The notes beneath the pieces were generated by a model. It searched no databases and was not told the DNA's origin. It worked only from the letters and a program-made list of their open reading frames with translations. The position numbers were made by a program, and so were the translations under genes. This document shows positions 47,191-56,092 of a stretch of 64,000 bases of DNA, in pieces. Within the stretch, counting starts at the first letter, position 1. Each line of letters starts with the position of its first letter. The DNA is from Pseudomonas putida NBRC 14164 (GTDB lineage: Bacteria; Pseudomonadota; Gammaproteobacteria; Pseudomonadales; Pseudomonadaceae). Location of the stretch: positions 310,001 to 374,000 of the forward strand of contig NC_021505.1 of NCBI RefSeq assembly GCF_000412675.1. The letters are read 5' to 3'.

Positions 47191-47964
47191 TTAGCGGTGG
47201 CTTGACATGAATTGCTTGCAACGCGCCGAGTTCGGGTTCTCGAAGACCTGCTGCGGCGATCCCTGCTCTTCGACCAGGCCCTGGTGCAGGAAGACGACTT
47301 CACTGGACACATGGCGGGCAAAGCTCATCTCGTGCGTTACCAACAGCATGGTACGGCCTTCTTCGGCCAATGCGCGGATAACGTTTAGCACTTCCTGGAC
47401 CATTTCCGGATCGAGGGCCGAAGTGGGCTCGTCGAACAGGATGACTTTAGGCTTCATGGCCAGGGTACGGGCAATGGCGGCACGCTGTTGCTGGCCACCG
47501 GAAAGCTGGGCGGGGTAGCTGTGGCGCTTGTCGTAGATGCCAACCTTGTTCAGCAGCGCTTCGGCGGCTTCTATGGCCTCGGCCTTGCTCTGGCCGAGCA
47601 CGCGGCGTGGCGCCTCGATGATGTTGTCGAGGATCGACATGTGCGGCCACAGGTTGAAGTTCTGGAAGACAAAGCCGATTTCGCTGCGCAGGCGGTTGAT
47701 CTGGCGGTTGTCGGCGGCGACCAGGTCGCCGTTTTTGGCAGCCTTGAGCTTGAGGGCTTCGCCGGCCACCAGGATTTCGCCCTGGTGCGGGTTCTCGAGC
47801 AGGTTGATGCAACGCAGCAGGGTGGACTTGCCGGAGCCGGACGACCCCAGGATGGAGATCACGTCACCGTCGCGTGCGGTCAGCGAAATGCCCTTGAGAA
47901 TTTCCTGCTCGCCGTAGCGTTTGTGCAGATTGCGGATTTCCAGCGCGGGCGTGGCCTGAGCCAT
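47191..47964 (-). CDS. hisP: Basic amino-acid ABC transporter ATP-binding protein (HisP-like)
   Basis: 257 residues: Walker [15 protein letters not shown]-loop [12 protein letters not shown], signature [13 protein letters not shown], Walker [14 protein letters not shown]-loop VTHEM. First gene of the transport operon, 11 bp before the binding-protein gene. Confidence 0.94.
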   Translation of the reverse strand: MAQATPALEIRNLHKRYGEQEILKGISLTARDGDVISILGSSGSGKSTLLRCINLLENPHQGEILVAGEALKLKAAKNGDLVAADNRQINRLRSEIGFVFQNFNLWPHMSILDNIIEAPRRVLGQSKAEAIEAAEALLNKVGIYDKRHSYPAQLSGGQQQRAAIARTLAMKPKVILFDEPTSALDPEMVQEVLNVIRALAEEGRTMLLVTHEMSFARHVSSEVVFLHQGLVEEQGSPQQVFENPNSARCKQFMSSHR

Positions 47965-48605
47965 GTGCGGTCCTCATGTGTTCGGGTGCGTTCCCAGCTA
48001 TTGGCGGCCTTCCTGGCGTGCGCCAAGCTAGCATAGCGGCATTATGGCGGCCAACAGGGTTGCCAGGGACTCGGGGCACTGGTGGGGCAGTTTGTCGCAT
48101 CGCTGCAGCGCAACGTCGCGCAGATGTCCGCGAAGGTGTCGCCCAGCACCAGAGCCTTGATGAAAAAAGGCGCGATGGTGCCAGCTTTAGCCTGCTCATG
48201 GAAGCGGTTTTGGCCCATTCGAGGGGTAAACCCGACCTTTAGATCAGGCCAGTCCAGTGTGGGCGGGGTTACCCGCGAATACGCAGGCAGGCTAGAAGGT
48301 TGTACCTCAAGGTTGCACTTTTTGGCATTGCGGTGGTGCACAGGTGTTACCGGGGAGCACCTTTGGTGCGTTTGTAAGTGGGTATTTCAGTAATCCGACG
48401 ATTTGGCGTCCTTTCGGTCAAGGTCTGGCCGAAAGCCCTCCAAACCGCGTCCTAAAAGGCCCGCAGAAATTTCTGACGAATGCATTCAGCTGGTGGCGCG
48501 CTTATTGCCAGTAGGAAACCGCCGATTGCAGCGACGCCTAGACCAACCCCTGGCGCGCTCCGTTTCCGCAGTCGGAGTGGTCCACTCCTTACAAAGGTAG
48601 TTTTA
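47965..48605. other. 640-bp intergenic region between hisP and gabP-like genes
   Basis: No convincing gene. Short frames on both strands lack Shine-Dalgarno sequences and recognisable domains. A degenerate REP-like pair is visible at about 48216-48285 (GGGGTAAACCCGACC and GCGGGGTTACCCGCGAA). AAAGGTAG serves as the permease RBS at the right end. Confidence 0.55.
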
Positions 48606-49991
48606 ATGAGCGGTAACAATTCCAATGACCTCGCTCAGGGGCTCAAACAACGGCATGTGACCATGCTGTCCATCGCTGGCGTCATCGGTGCCGGCCTGTT
48701 CGTAGGCTCCGGCCACGCCATCGCAGCTGCCGGCCCGGCCGTGCTGCTGGCTTACGCCGCTGCCGGTACGCTGGTCGTGCTGGTCATGCGCATGCTGGGT
48801 GAAATGGCGGTCGCCTCGCCAGATACCGGTTCGTTCTCAACCTATGCCGACCGCGCCATCGGGCGTTGGGCCGGTTTTACCATTGGCTGGCTGTACTGGT
48901 GGTTCTGGGTGCTGGTGATTCCGCTGGAAGCCAACGCCGCCGCGGCCATTCTGCATGCCTGGTTCCCTGCAGTTGACCTGTGGGCCTTCTCCCTCATCAT
49001 TACCTTGGCGCTTACCCTGACCAACCTGTGCAGCGTGAAGAACTACGGCGAGTTCGAGTTCTGGTTCGCCCTGCTCAAGGTGCTGGCGATCGTCGGCTTC
49101 ATCGCCGTGGGCTGTGCGGCCTTGTTCGGCTTTGTGCCGAGCAGCCAGGTGAGCGGTGCCAGCCACCTGTTCGACACCCAAGGCTTCATGCCTAACGGCC
49201 TGGGCGCAGTGCTGGCAGCCATGCTGACCACCATGTTCTCGTTCATGGGTACCGAAATTGTCACCATCGCCGCTGCCGAGTCGAAGGACCCGGGCAAGCA
49301 GATCAGCCGCGCCACCAACTCGGTCATCTGGCGTATCTGCCTGTTCTACCTGGTGTCGATCTTCCTGGTCGTTGCCCTGGTGCCGTGGAACGACCCGGCC
49401 CTGGCCGAAACCGGTTCCTACCAGACCGTGCTGAGCCGTATCGGCGTGCCGAATGCCAAGCTGATTGTCGACATCGTCGTGCTGATTGCCGTGACCAGCT
49501 GCCTGAACTCGGCTCTGTACACCTCTTCGCGCATGCTGTTTTCGCTGAGCAAGCGTGGCGACGCCCCGGCCATCGCCCAGCGCACCACCAAGGCGGCGAC
49601 CCCGTACGTGGCGGTATTGCTGTCCACTGCAGCGGCATTCCTCTGCGTGTTCGCCAACTTCGTGGCCCCGGCCCAGGTGTTCGAATTCCTGCTGGCCAGT
49701 TCTGGTGCCATTGCGTTGCTGGTGTACCTGGTGATTGCCATTTCGCAGCTGCGCATGCGTGCCAAGCGTGAAGCCAGTGGCGAGAAGATTGCCTTCAAGA
49801 TGTGGCTGTTCCCGGGCCTGACCTGGGCGACCATTGCCTTTATCGTTGCCATTCTTGTGGTGATGGCGCTGCGTGAGGATCACCGTGCGGAGATCATCGC
49901 GACTGCGTTGCTGAGCATTGGTGTAGTAGCGGCTGGCTTGCTGGTGCACCGCAAGCGCGAAGCTGCCGGGCGGGTGGCGCTGGATAACTGA
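48606..49991 (+). CDS. gabP: GABA permease-like APC transporter
   Basis: 461 residues from ATG 48606 (AAAGGTAG 6 bases upstream). Twelve membrane helices with the amino-acid permease start QRHVTMLSIAGVIGAGLFVG and the GTEIVTIAAAESKDPGKQI loop. APC superfamily, GabP/AnsP-like; GABA is the likely substrate by similarity, but substrate calls in this family are loose. Confidence 0.82.
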   Translation: MSGNNSNDLAQGLKQRHVTMLSIAGVIGAGLFVGSGHAIAAAGPAVLLAYAAAGTLVVLVMRMLGEMAVASPDTGSFSTYADRAIGRWAGFTIGWLYWWFWVLVIPLEANAAAAILHAWFPAVDLWAFSLIITLALTLTNLCSVKNYGEFEFWFALLKVLAIVGFIAVGCAALFGFVPSSQVSGASHLFDTQGFMPNGLGAVLAAMLTTMFSFMGTEIVTIAAAESKDPGKQISRATNSVIWRICLFYLVSIFLVVALVPWNDPALAETGSYQTVLSRIGVPNAKLIVDIVVLIAVTSCLNSALYTSSRMLFSLSKRGDAPAIAQRTTKAATPYVAVLLSTAAAFLCVFANFVAPAQVFEFLLASSGAIALLVYLVIAISQLRMRAKREASGEKIAFKMWLFPGLTWATIAFIVAILVVMALREDHRAEIIATALLSIGVVAAGLLVHRKREAAGRVALDN

Positions 49992-50013
49992 TCCGCGCTG
50001 GCTGAAATGAAAA

Positions 50014-50046
50014 GGCCGCGCCCTGTGAAGGGTGCGGCCTTTTTTT
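50014..50046 (+). terminator. Terminator of the gabP-like gene
   Basis: GGCCGCGCCCT-GTGA-AGGGTGCGGCC followed by TTTTTT. Confidence 0.9.
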
Positions 50047-50056
50047 GTTGCCTGCA

Positions 50057-50151
50057 CCGGCCCTATCGCCGGCAAGCCAGCTCCCACAGGAATGTTGCTG
50101 CACTCAGGCCTGTCATGAACCTGCGGGAGCTGGCTTGCCGGCGATAGGGCC
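50057..50151. repeat. REP pair (GCCGGCAAGCC type)
   Basis: CGGCCCTATCGCCGGCAAGC and inverse ...GCTTGCCGGCGATAGGGC, same flavour as the pair at 4000-4095. Confidence 0.86.
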
Positions 50152-50172
50152 CTTGCAGGTTAAATGGCCCTG

Positions 50173-50616
50173 TCAGCCAAACTGCTTCTGCTGTTGCTGC
50201 TGCTTGGCCACCAGTTCGGATGCGGCGATGTAGGCATCCTGGAACTCATCGCTTTCCAGCCAGGCCATGGTGGCCTCTTCGTCAGCGCCGTCCAGCCATT
50301 TGCGGTAGGCGTTGAACACCAGCACGATGTAGTCGGTAGCGTGCTCTTCCTTGTGCCCCTTGAGCACCAGGGCCAGCAGCGGGTCCACCAGGAATACCGA
50401 GATCATCGGCACCAGGCCGCCTGCCTGGGCTTCCTTCATCTTCTCGAACATCGCGTCGTAGCTGCCCGACTCCATCGCCTTGTTGAACACCTGCTCGACG
50501 CTGGCGCTGTCGCCGGCACTGGGCTTGACCGCCTGGCCGCTGCGCACCATGCGGTTCTGCTTGGCCTTGCTGGCGGCGCGCTTGGCGCGTTTCTGTTGCT
50601 TGGTAGGGGTGGCCAT
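50173..50616 (-). CDS. Conserved hypothetical protein
   Basis: 147 residues from ATG 50616. The basic N terminus (TKQQKRAKRAASKAKQNRMV) suggests nucleic-acid or ribosome contact; the rest is helical with no recognised domain and ends in a Gln-rich tail. Family known to me only as a Pseudomonas hypothetical. Isolated between two REP pairs. Confidence 0.7.
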   Translation of the reverse strand: MATPTKQQKRAKRAASKAKQNRMVRSGQAVKPSAGDSASVEQVFNKAMESGSYDAMFEKMKEAQAGGLVPMISVFLVDPLLALVLKGHKEEHATDYIVLVFNAYRKWLDGADEEATMAWLESDEFQDAYIAASELVAKQQQQQKQFG

Positions 50617-50699
50617 GGGGTGAATCCTTGGGGTGTCTGAAAAGTGCGCGTATTGAAGCGCAGTTGCAGGGGAAACCCAAGTGTTGTGCAAATGTGCCG

Positions 50700-50801
50700 C
50701 TGCGCGGCCCATCGCCGGCAAGCCAGCTCCCAAAGGTACTGCGCAACATTCCAGGTCGGTGCAAACCCTGTGGGAGCTGGCTTGCCGGCGATGGGCTGCA
50801 A
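50700..50801. repeat. REP pair (GCCGGCAAGCC type)
   Basis: CCCATCGCCGGCAAGCCAGC and inverse GAGCTGGCTTGCCGGCGATG between the ppk2 3' end and the hypothetical gene's 5' side. Confidence 0.85.
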
Positions 50802-50816
50802 GGCAGCCCCGGCAAT

Positions 50817-51797
50817 CTAACTGGCTACCCCTATCGGTTCATCCTCCTCGAATCCCCGCGATGCCCGACCCACCAGCAGTGCATCGGGGGCATGGGCCAC
50901 GCTGTGGTCCTTGCCGGGGTAGTCCAGCGAGTGCAGGAAGTGGCGGATGCAGTTGATCCGCGCGCGCTTCTTGTCATCGGACTTGATCACTGTCCACGGC
51001 GCATCGGCGGTGTCGGTGTGGAAGAACATCGCTTCCTTGGCACCGGTGTAGTCTTCCCATTTGTCCAGCGACTTGATGTCGATGGGCGAGAGCTTCCAGT
51101 GCTTGAGCGGGTCGTCCCGGCGCGAGATGAAGCGGCGCAGTTGCTCTTCGCGGTTCACCGAAAACCAGTACTTGAACAGCAGGATGCCGCTGTTGCACAG
51201 CATGCGTTCCAGGTCTGGCGCCTGGCGCATGAACTCCAGGTACTGCAGCGGCGTGCAGAAGCCCATTACCTTCTCGACCCCGGCGCGGTTGTACCAGGAG
51301 CGGTCGAAGAACACCATTTCACCCGCTGTGGGCAGGTGCTGGATGTAGCGCTGGAAATACCACTGGCCCTGTTCCTGCTCGGAAGGCTTCTCCAGTGCGA
51401 CGATGCGTGCGCCACGTGGGTTGAGGTGCTCCATGAAACGCTTGATCGTGCCGCCCTTGCCTGCGGCATCGCGCCCCTCGAACAGGATCACCACACGCTG
51501 GCCGGTTTCCTTCACCCAGCTTTGTACCTTCAATAGCTCGATCTGCAGCGCGTGCTTGGCCTTTTCGTAGTCCTGGCGTCGCAGACGGGTACGGTAGGGG
51601 TAGCTGGCCGGCAGGCGCGCCGAGGTGCTGTCTTCGTTGCTGCCCTTGGGGGCGGTGGCAACTTCCAGTGCCGCGGGTTGCTGGCTGATGCTGGCGATCG
51701 CCGGTTCCGGCTTGCGCTGGCGTGGGCGGCGCGTGCGGACTGGAGTGATGGCGGGTTCGCTGGGGGCGGGGAGCAGGAGGGGGGATTCTTCGCTCAT
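50817..51797 (-). CDS. ppk2: Polyphosphate kinase 2
   Basis: 326 residues, with an N-terminal ~75-residue low-complexity extension before the kinase core. P-loop FEGRDAAGKGGTIKRF, then FQRYIQHLPTAGEMVFFDRS and WYNRAGVEKVMGFC, then WEDYTGAKEAMFFHTDT, all standard for PPK2. It interconverts nucleoside diphosphates and polyphosphate; the class (ADP or GDP preference) is not determined. Confidence 0.92.
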   Translation of the reverse strand: MSEESPLLLPAPSEPAITPVRTRRPRQRKPEPAIASISQQPAALEVATAPKGSNEDSTSARLPASYPYRTRLRRQDYEKAKHALQIELLKVQSWVKETGQRVVILFEGRDAAGKGGTIKRFMEHLNPRGARIVALEKPSEQEQGQWYFQRYIQHLPTAGEMVFFDRSWYNRAGVEKVMGFCTPLQYLEFMRQAPDLERMLCNSGILLFKYWFSVNREEQLRRFISRRDDPLKHWKLSPIDIKSLDKWEDYTGAKEAMFFHTDTADAPWTVIKSDDKKRARINCIRHFLHSLDYPGKDHSVAHAPDALLVGRASRGFEEDEPIGVAS

Positions 51798-51892
51798 GGA
51801 GGTCCTTGCTGGTCGATACGGGTGTCCGTCTTCGATTATGAAGGTGAGCGAGTGATGGCTATTTGATGCTGGTCAATGAGCAAAAATTACAG

Positions 51893-51923
51893 ACAACAAA
51901 AAACCCGCACTAGGCGGGTTTCT
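51893..51923 (-). terminator. Terminator of tRNA-Phe
   Basis: On minus: AAACCCGCC-TAGT-GCGGGTTTTTT, 44 bp after the tRNA 3' end. Confidence 0.82.
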
Positions 51924-51966
51924 TGTTGTCGCTTCGGGTAACTTTGCAACCACCAGAAGCTGAAGG

Positions 51967-52042
51967 TGGTGCCCAGAGACGGAGTCGAACCGCCGACACG
52001 AGGATTTTCAATCCTCTGCTCTACCGACTGAGCTATCTGGGC
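51967..52042 (-). tRNA. tRNA-Phe (anticodon GAA)
   Basis: 76 nt with encoded CCA. Acceptor GCCCAGA/TCTGGGC, anticodon arm GAGGA-TTGAAAA-TCCTC (GAA), T arm CGGCG-TTCGAC region. It shares no island-type insertion; flanks are core genes. Confidence 0.97.
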
Positions 52043-52132
52043 GACGAGGTGAATTAAATAGATTTCCGGACCGCTCGTCAACGACTTTTTGAAAAAATTT
52101 TAAATTAATTCCGTCGCTTACGATTTTTGGGG

Positions 52133-52405
52133 TCATTCGGCCGGTGGAACGTAGCCTTCCGCCTGGGCGTATTCTTCGCCGGCGAAAAACTTGTCCATCT
52201 CTGCCTGGAGGAATTTGCGGTCCTCGGCATTCATCATGTTCAGGCGTTTTTCGTTGATCAGCATGGTCTGGTGCTTCTGCCAGTCTGCCCAGGCTTTCTG
52301 CGAGATGTGTTCGAAGATGTCCTGGCCCTTGGCGCCGGGGTAGGGCGGGCGCTCCAGGCCTGGCAGTTCTTCTTTGTACTTGCGGCACATCACGGTGCGG
52401 GTCAT
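52133..52405 (-). CDS. yggX: YggX, Fe(2+)-trafficking protein
   Basis: 90 residues: [20 protein letters not shown], then [20 protein letters not shown] and [20 protein letters not shown], the full YggX pattern. It protects Fe-S proteins from oxidation. The ATG overlaps the mutY stop by 4 bp, matching the conserved mutY-yggX pairing (MutY carries an Fe-S cluster). Confidence 0.95.
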   Translation of the reverse strand: MTRTVMCRKYKEELPGLERPPYPGAKGQDIFEHISQKAWADWQKHQTMLINEKRLNMMNAEDRKFLQAEMDKFFAGEEYAQAEGYVPPAE

Positions 52406-53469
52406 CGGGCATCTCCTGCAATCAGTTCGTCGGCTGCGCGTTCAAGCAGCTTTTTGACCGGGGCGGCGAGGCCCAGGCGCGGCGGGGTGGCGAGGTTATA
52501 CCAGAGCCAGTCGGCCTCGGCCACGTGCTCGCCGACCAGGTCGACGCGCACCAGCCAGGGCTCGATTGCCAGCTGGAAGTGGCTGAAGGTATGGGTCAGG
52601 CCTGCCATGGCCCGGCTGCCTGCCAGGCGCAAGCCGTGCTGATAGGCCAGGTCGTCGAGCTGTGCGAGGTCGTCCAGCTCCGGCAGGCTCCACAAGCCAC
52701 CCCAAAGGCCGCTGGAGGGGCGGCGATAAAGCAGGATGGCGCCTTCGTGGTTGGCCAGCAGTGGCATCAGCGTGCGCCGTTGTGGCAACGCCTTGCGCGG
52801 CTTGGGCTCCGGGTATCGGGTTTCTTCACCGTGCAGGTGCGCCTCGCAGCCGCGCTGCAACGGGCAGATCAGGCAACTGGGCTTGCTGCGGGTGCACAGC
52901 GTGGCACCCATGTCCATCATGGCCTGGGTGTAATGGTTGGCGCGCTCCAGCGGGGTAAAACGCTCGGCCGTGGCCCACAGCTGGTTGGCCACCTTGGGCT
53001 CGCCAGGGTAGCCGGCCTGGGCGGTGTAGCGGGCCAGCACGCGCTTGACGTTACCGTCCAGGATCGGCGCGCGAATGCCCATGCTGATGCTGGCGATGGC
53101 GCCGGCGGTGGAGCGGCCGATGCCGGGCAGCTCGGTGAGCTGCTCGACACTGCGCGGGAACTCGCCGCCATGTTGCGCGACGACGATCTTTGCCGCCTTT
53201 TGCAGGTTGCGTGCGCGGGTGTAGTAGCCCAGCCCCGTCCACAGGTGCAGCACTTCATCCTCCGGCGCCTCGGCCAGGGCCTGCACGGTCGGCAGGGCCT
53301 GCATGAACCGGTCGAAGTAGTTGAGCACGGTGCTGACCTGGGTCTGCTGCAACATGATTTCCGACACCCACACCCGGTACGGGGTGATGCCCTGTTGCCA
53401 GGGCAGGTCGTGCCGGCCGTGCTCGTCGTACCAGTCCAGCACAGCGCTGGAGAACTGCTCGGGGCTCAT
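52402..53469 (-). CDS. mutY: MutY, adenine DNA glycosylase
   Basis: 355 residues: HhH-GPD domain with [15 protein letters not shown] and catalytic Asp region [10 protein letters not shown], then the 4Fe-4S ligand cluster [17 protein letters not shown] (C-x6-C-x2-C-x5-C) and a C-terminal Nudix-like domain. It removes A opposite 8-oxoG. Overlaps both neighbours by 4 bp, so asmA-mutY-yggX are coupled. Confidence 0.96.
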   Translation of the reverse strand: MSPEQFSSAVLDWYDEHGRHDLPWQQGITPYRVWVSEIMLQQTQVSTVLNYFDRFMQALPTVQALAEAPEDEVLHLWTGLGYYTRARNLQKAAKIVVAQHGGEFPRSVEQLTELPGIGRSTAGAIASISMGIRAPILDGNVKRVLARYTAQAGYPGEPKVANQLWATAERFTPLERANHYTQAMMDMGATLCTRSKPSCLICPLQRGCEAHLHGEETRYPEPKPRKALPQRRTLMPLLANHEGAILLYRRPSSGLWGGLWSLPELDDLAQLDDLAYQHGLRLAGSRAMAGLTHTFSHFQLAIEPWLVRVDLVGEHVAEADWLWYNLATPPRLGLAAPVKKLLERAADELIAGDAR

Positions 53470-55724
53470 CGCTTGAACAGCCCCTTGAGTGCGTCTTTTA
53501 CTTCCGGGCTCACTTTGTCTCCGAGTTTTTCTTCGAGCTTTTCATCAATCTTGTCTTTCAGGCGGTTGCCGGCCAGCTTGGCGGCAACTTTGCCCATGCC
53601 GCCCTGGTCCAGGCGGCAGGCCTTGGCGCCCAGCTCCAGCGGGCCACGGCAGCGCAGCGGCACTTCAACGCCCACGTAGCGTTCGTTGACCTGGCAGGCC
53701 GGGTCCGGCATGGCGCGCTGGTCGCCTTCGACAATCACGCCAACGTTGTAGTCCATGCCCAGCACACGCAGGTCGAGGTCGCCATGGCCGTTGACGGTCA
53801 GGCCCGGGATGCGCGCCTTGAGGTCCGGGTTGCTGGCAACGCCATTGCGCACCACCAGGCTGCCGCGCAGTTCCTGGAACGGGGTGTCCTTGCCGCGAGG
53901 CTCGCCGCTCAGGGTCTTGCGGTTGAGGGTGGCGATGGCCTGGCACAGCTGCTGTTCCAGGTTGGCATTGACCAGCACGCCATCATTGATGGTGAAGTTG
54001 GCGCTGCCGTTCAGGGTGTCGACCAGGGCTTTCTGGCTGTTGCCGCTGGCGGTCAGGTCGCTGGTCAGGGTCAGCAGGCCTTTGACGGGTGGTACCTGGT
54101 CCTTGCCTTCGGTCTTGATGAAGTGCTCTACCGGCACCCGCTGGATGTTGGTGTTCACACCCAGTTGCGGTACGGCAGGGCGCACGTCGACCGTGCCCTT
54201 GGCTTCGAAGGTGCCGTTGTACAGCTCGCCGCGCAGGGTTTGCAGGGTCAGCAGGCCGCCTTGGCCAATGGCCTTGAGCTGGGCGTCTTCGATCGGCAGC
54301 TTGTCCACGGTCAGCGAGCCAAAGGCCAGGTCTGCTTGCAGGTCGAGGGCGCGCAGGCGGTCGACCGGCAGCAGTTTGTCGTCGCTCCAGGCCACCTGGG
54401 TCGGGGCGTTGGGCAGTGGTGTGGTGCCGGCACCGGCCACGGCGCTGGCTTCTTGCTGCTTGACCTCGGCCTGGCGCGCGGCAGTGGCGCCCTTGGCCTC
54501 TTCGCTCTTGGCTGGCAGGTAGCGGTCAGCGTCGAAGGTATCGCCCTTCAGTTGCAGGCGCAGGGCCTGCTTGGCGAAGTCTTCCACGGCCACACGGCCA
54601 CTGAAGGTACTGTCGTCCAGCTTCACGGCCAGGTCTTCCAGGGCCAGGCTGTTTGCCGTGCCCTGCAGACGGGTCACCAGCTCCAGCTTGGCGAAGGCTG
54701 CCGGGTCGTTGGTGGCTGGCAGCGTGCGGCCGATGCTGTCGAGGAAGGTGCGCAGGTTGAACTGGGCGATGGACAGGCCACCGCTCAGCTGTGGTGCCTT
54801 GTCCAGGTCGCGCACATTCAGCTCGCCCAGGGCGCGCAGCTGGTTGGCCGAGACTTTCAGGCCGTTCCACGAGGCGACATTGGCTGCCAGGTCGACCAGC
54901 AGCTGGCCCTGGGCGGCGAAGGTCACGGTCTTGCCGCCGGTTGGCTCACCCGAGGTTTCGCCCGACAGGCGCATGTCTTCGAAGTTGTAGCGCTTGAGCT
55001 TGCGGTCAAAACGCAGCTCGCCGGCCAGTTCGGTGCGGGCCTTGATATTCGGCTCGCTGGCGCTGATGAAGGCACTGGCCTTGAGCGGAATGTTGGCGCC
55101 TTCGTGGACCGGCCCCGTGCTCAGCTGGATGCTCTCGGCGCTGTAGCTCTGGCCGGTCTTGGCATCGCTGTACTGCACGCGGGCGTTGTTCACGGTCAGG
55201 CTGTCGATGTCCAGCTTGACGGCCCGCTCGTTGCCGTTCGCAGGCGCCGGCTTCTGTTCGGCAGTTGCCTGGGCGGGGGCATTGGCCTGCGCATCGGCAG
55301 GGGTGCCGTTCGGCGCGGGCAGCGGCTTGCCGATGTCTTCCCAGTTGCCATGACCTTGCTCGTCGCGGGCCAGGGTCAGGTTCAAGCCTTCGACGCGCAC
55401 GTCGCTCATCTGCACTTCGCGGCGCAACAACGGCAGCACACGCACGGACAGGCCGAGCATTTGCAGGTCGGCGAACGGCTCCTTGGGTTTGGCCAAGGTG
55501 GCGATGCTTGCTTCGTGCAACTCCAGGCCCAGCCACGGGAACAGGCTCCAGCCGATGTCGCCGTTGAGGGTCAGCTCGACGTGAGCCTTGTCCCGTGCCA
55601 ACTGGCGAATCTCGTCTTTGTAGTCGTTGGGATCAAAGAGGTGGGTCAGGGCGAAGCCCAGCGCCACGATGATCAGCAGCAACCCGAGAAGCCCCAGTCC
55701 CAGGATTTTGCCGAACGCTTTCAT
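53466..55724 (-). CDS. asmA: AsmA-family protein
   Basis: 752 residues. One N-terminal membrane helix (ILGLGLLGLLLIIVALGFAL), then a long beta-rich periplasmic domain with the AsmA signature at both ends (DIGWSLFPWLGLELHEASIA; QLCQAIATLNRKTLSG). AsmA proteins are bridge-like lipid-transport candidates affecting outer-membrane assembly. First gene of the asmA-mutY-yggX set. Confidence 0.92.
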   Translation of the reverse strand: MKAFGKILGLGLLGLLLIIVALGFALTHLFDPNDYKDEIRQLARDKAHVELTLNGDIGWSLFPWLGLELHEASIATLAKPKEPFADLQMLGLSVRVLPLLRREVQMSDVRVEGLNLTLARDEQGHGNWEDIGKPLPAPNGTPADAQANAPAQATAEQKPAPANGNERAVKLDIDSLTVNNARVQYSDAKTGQSYSAESIQLSTGPVHEGANIPLKASAFISASEPNIKARTELAGELRFDRKLKRYNFEDMRLSGETSGEPTGGKTVTFAAQGQLLVDLAANVASWNGLKVSANQLRALGELNVRDLDKAPQLSGGLSIAQFNLRTFLDSIGRTLPATNDPAAFAKLELVTRLQGTANSLALEDLAVKLDDSTFSGRVAVEDFAKQALRLQLKGDTFDADRYLPAKSEEAKGATAARQAEVKQQEASAVAGAGTTPLPNAPTQVAWSDDKLLPVDRLRALDLQADLAFGSLTVDKLPIEDAQLKAIGQGGLLTLQTLRGELYNGTFEAKGTVDVRPAVPQLGVNTNIQRVPVEHFIKTEGKDQVPPVKGLLTLTSDLTASGNSQKALVDTLNGSANFTINDGVLVNANLEQQLCQAIATLNRKTLSGEPRGKDTPFQELRGSLVVRNGVASNPDLKARIPGLTVNGHGDLDLRVLGMDYNVGVIVEGDQRAMPDPACQVNERYVGVEVPLRCRGPLELGAKACRLDQGGMGKVAAKLAGNRLKDKIDEKLEEKLGDKVSPEVKDALKGLFKR

Positions 55725-55871
55725 GGGCGAGTCCTTGTAGTCCGTTAGTGAATTCAGGCGACAGAGTATAACGCCGCGGTGGTTGTCCCTGCTTATTCGA
55801 CTAGAGATACAGGGCTTTTCCTACGGTTGAAGCAGATGGTACGGCTTTCGGTGGGCAAATGTTTGCCTGTG

Positions 55872-55971
55872 CTGGCCTCTTCGCGGGCATGCCCGCTCCC
55901 ACAGGTACTGCACAGGCCTGAAGGGTGTTGAAAATCCTGTGGGAGCGGGCGAGCCCGCGAAGAGGCCGGCA
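55872..55971. repeat. REP pair
   Basis: TGGCCTCTTCGCGGGCATGC...CTCCCACAGG and inverse CCTGTGGGAGCGGGCGAGCC...GAAGAGGCCGG, in the 368-bp gap between the divergent asmA and transporter genes, the rest of which shows no gene. Confidence 0.87.
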
Positions 55972-56092
55972 CAGGAGAGAGGACCGTTTCAGCAACGCGA
56001 AAAATCACGATATCAGATTGCTTTCACGCCACTTGGCTCTGCTAATCTTGCGCCGCTTTGCGAGCACCCACCCTATAAGAAGGATCAGATCC

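Noticed and set aside
48042..48393. Overlapping short frames on both strands between hisP and the gabP-like gene
   Set aside because: No ribosome-binding sites or domain resemblance, and they cross a REP-like degenerate palindrome.
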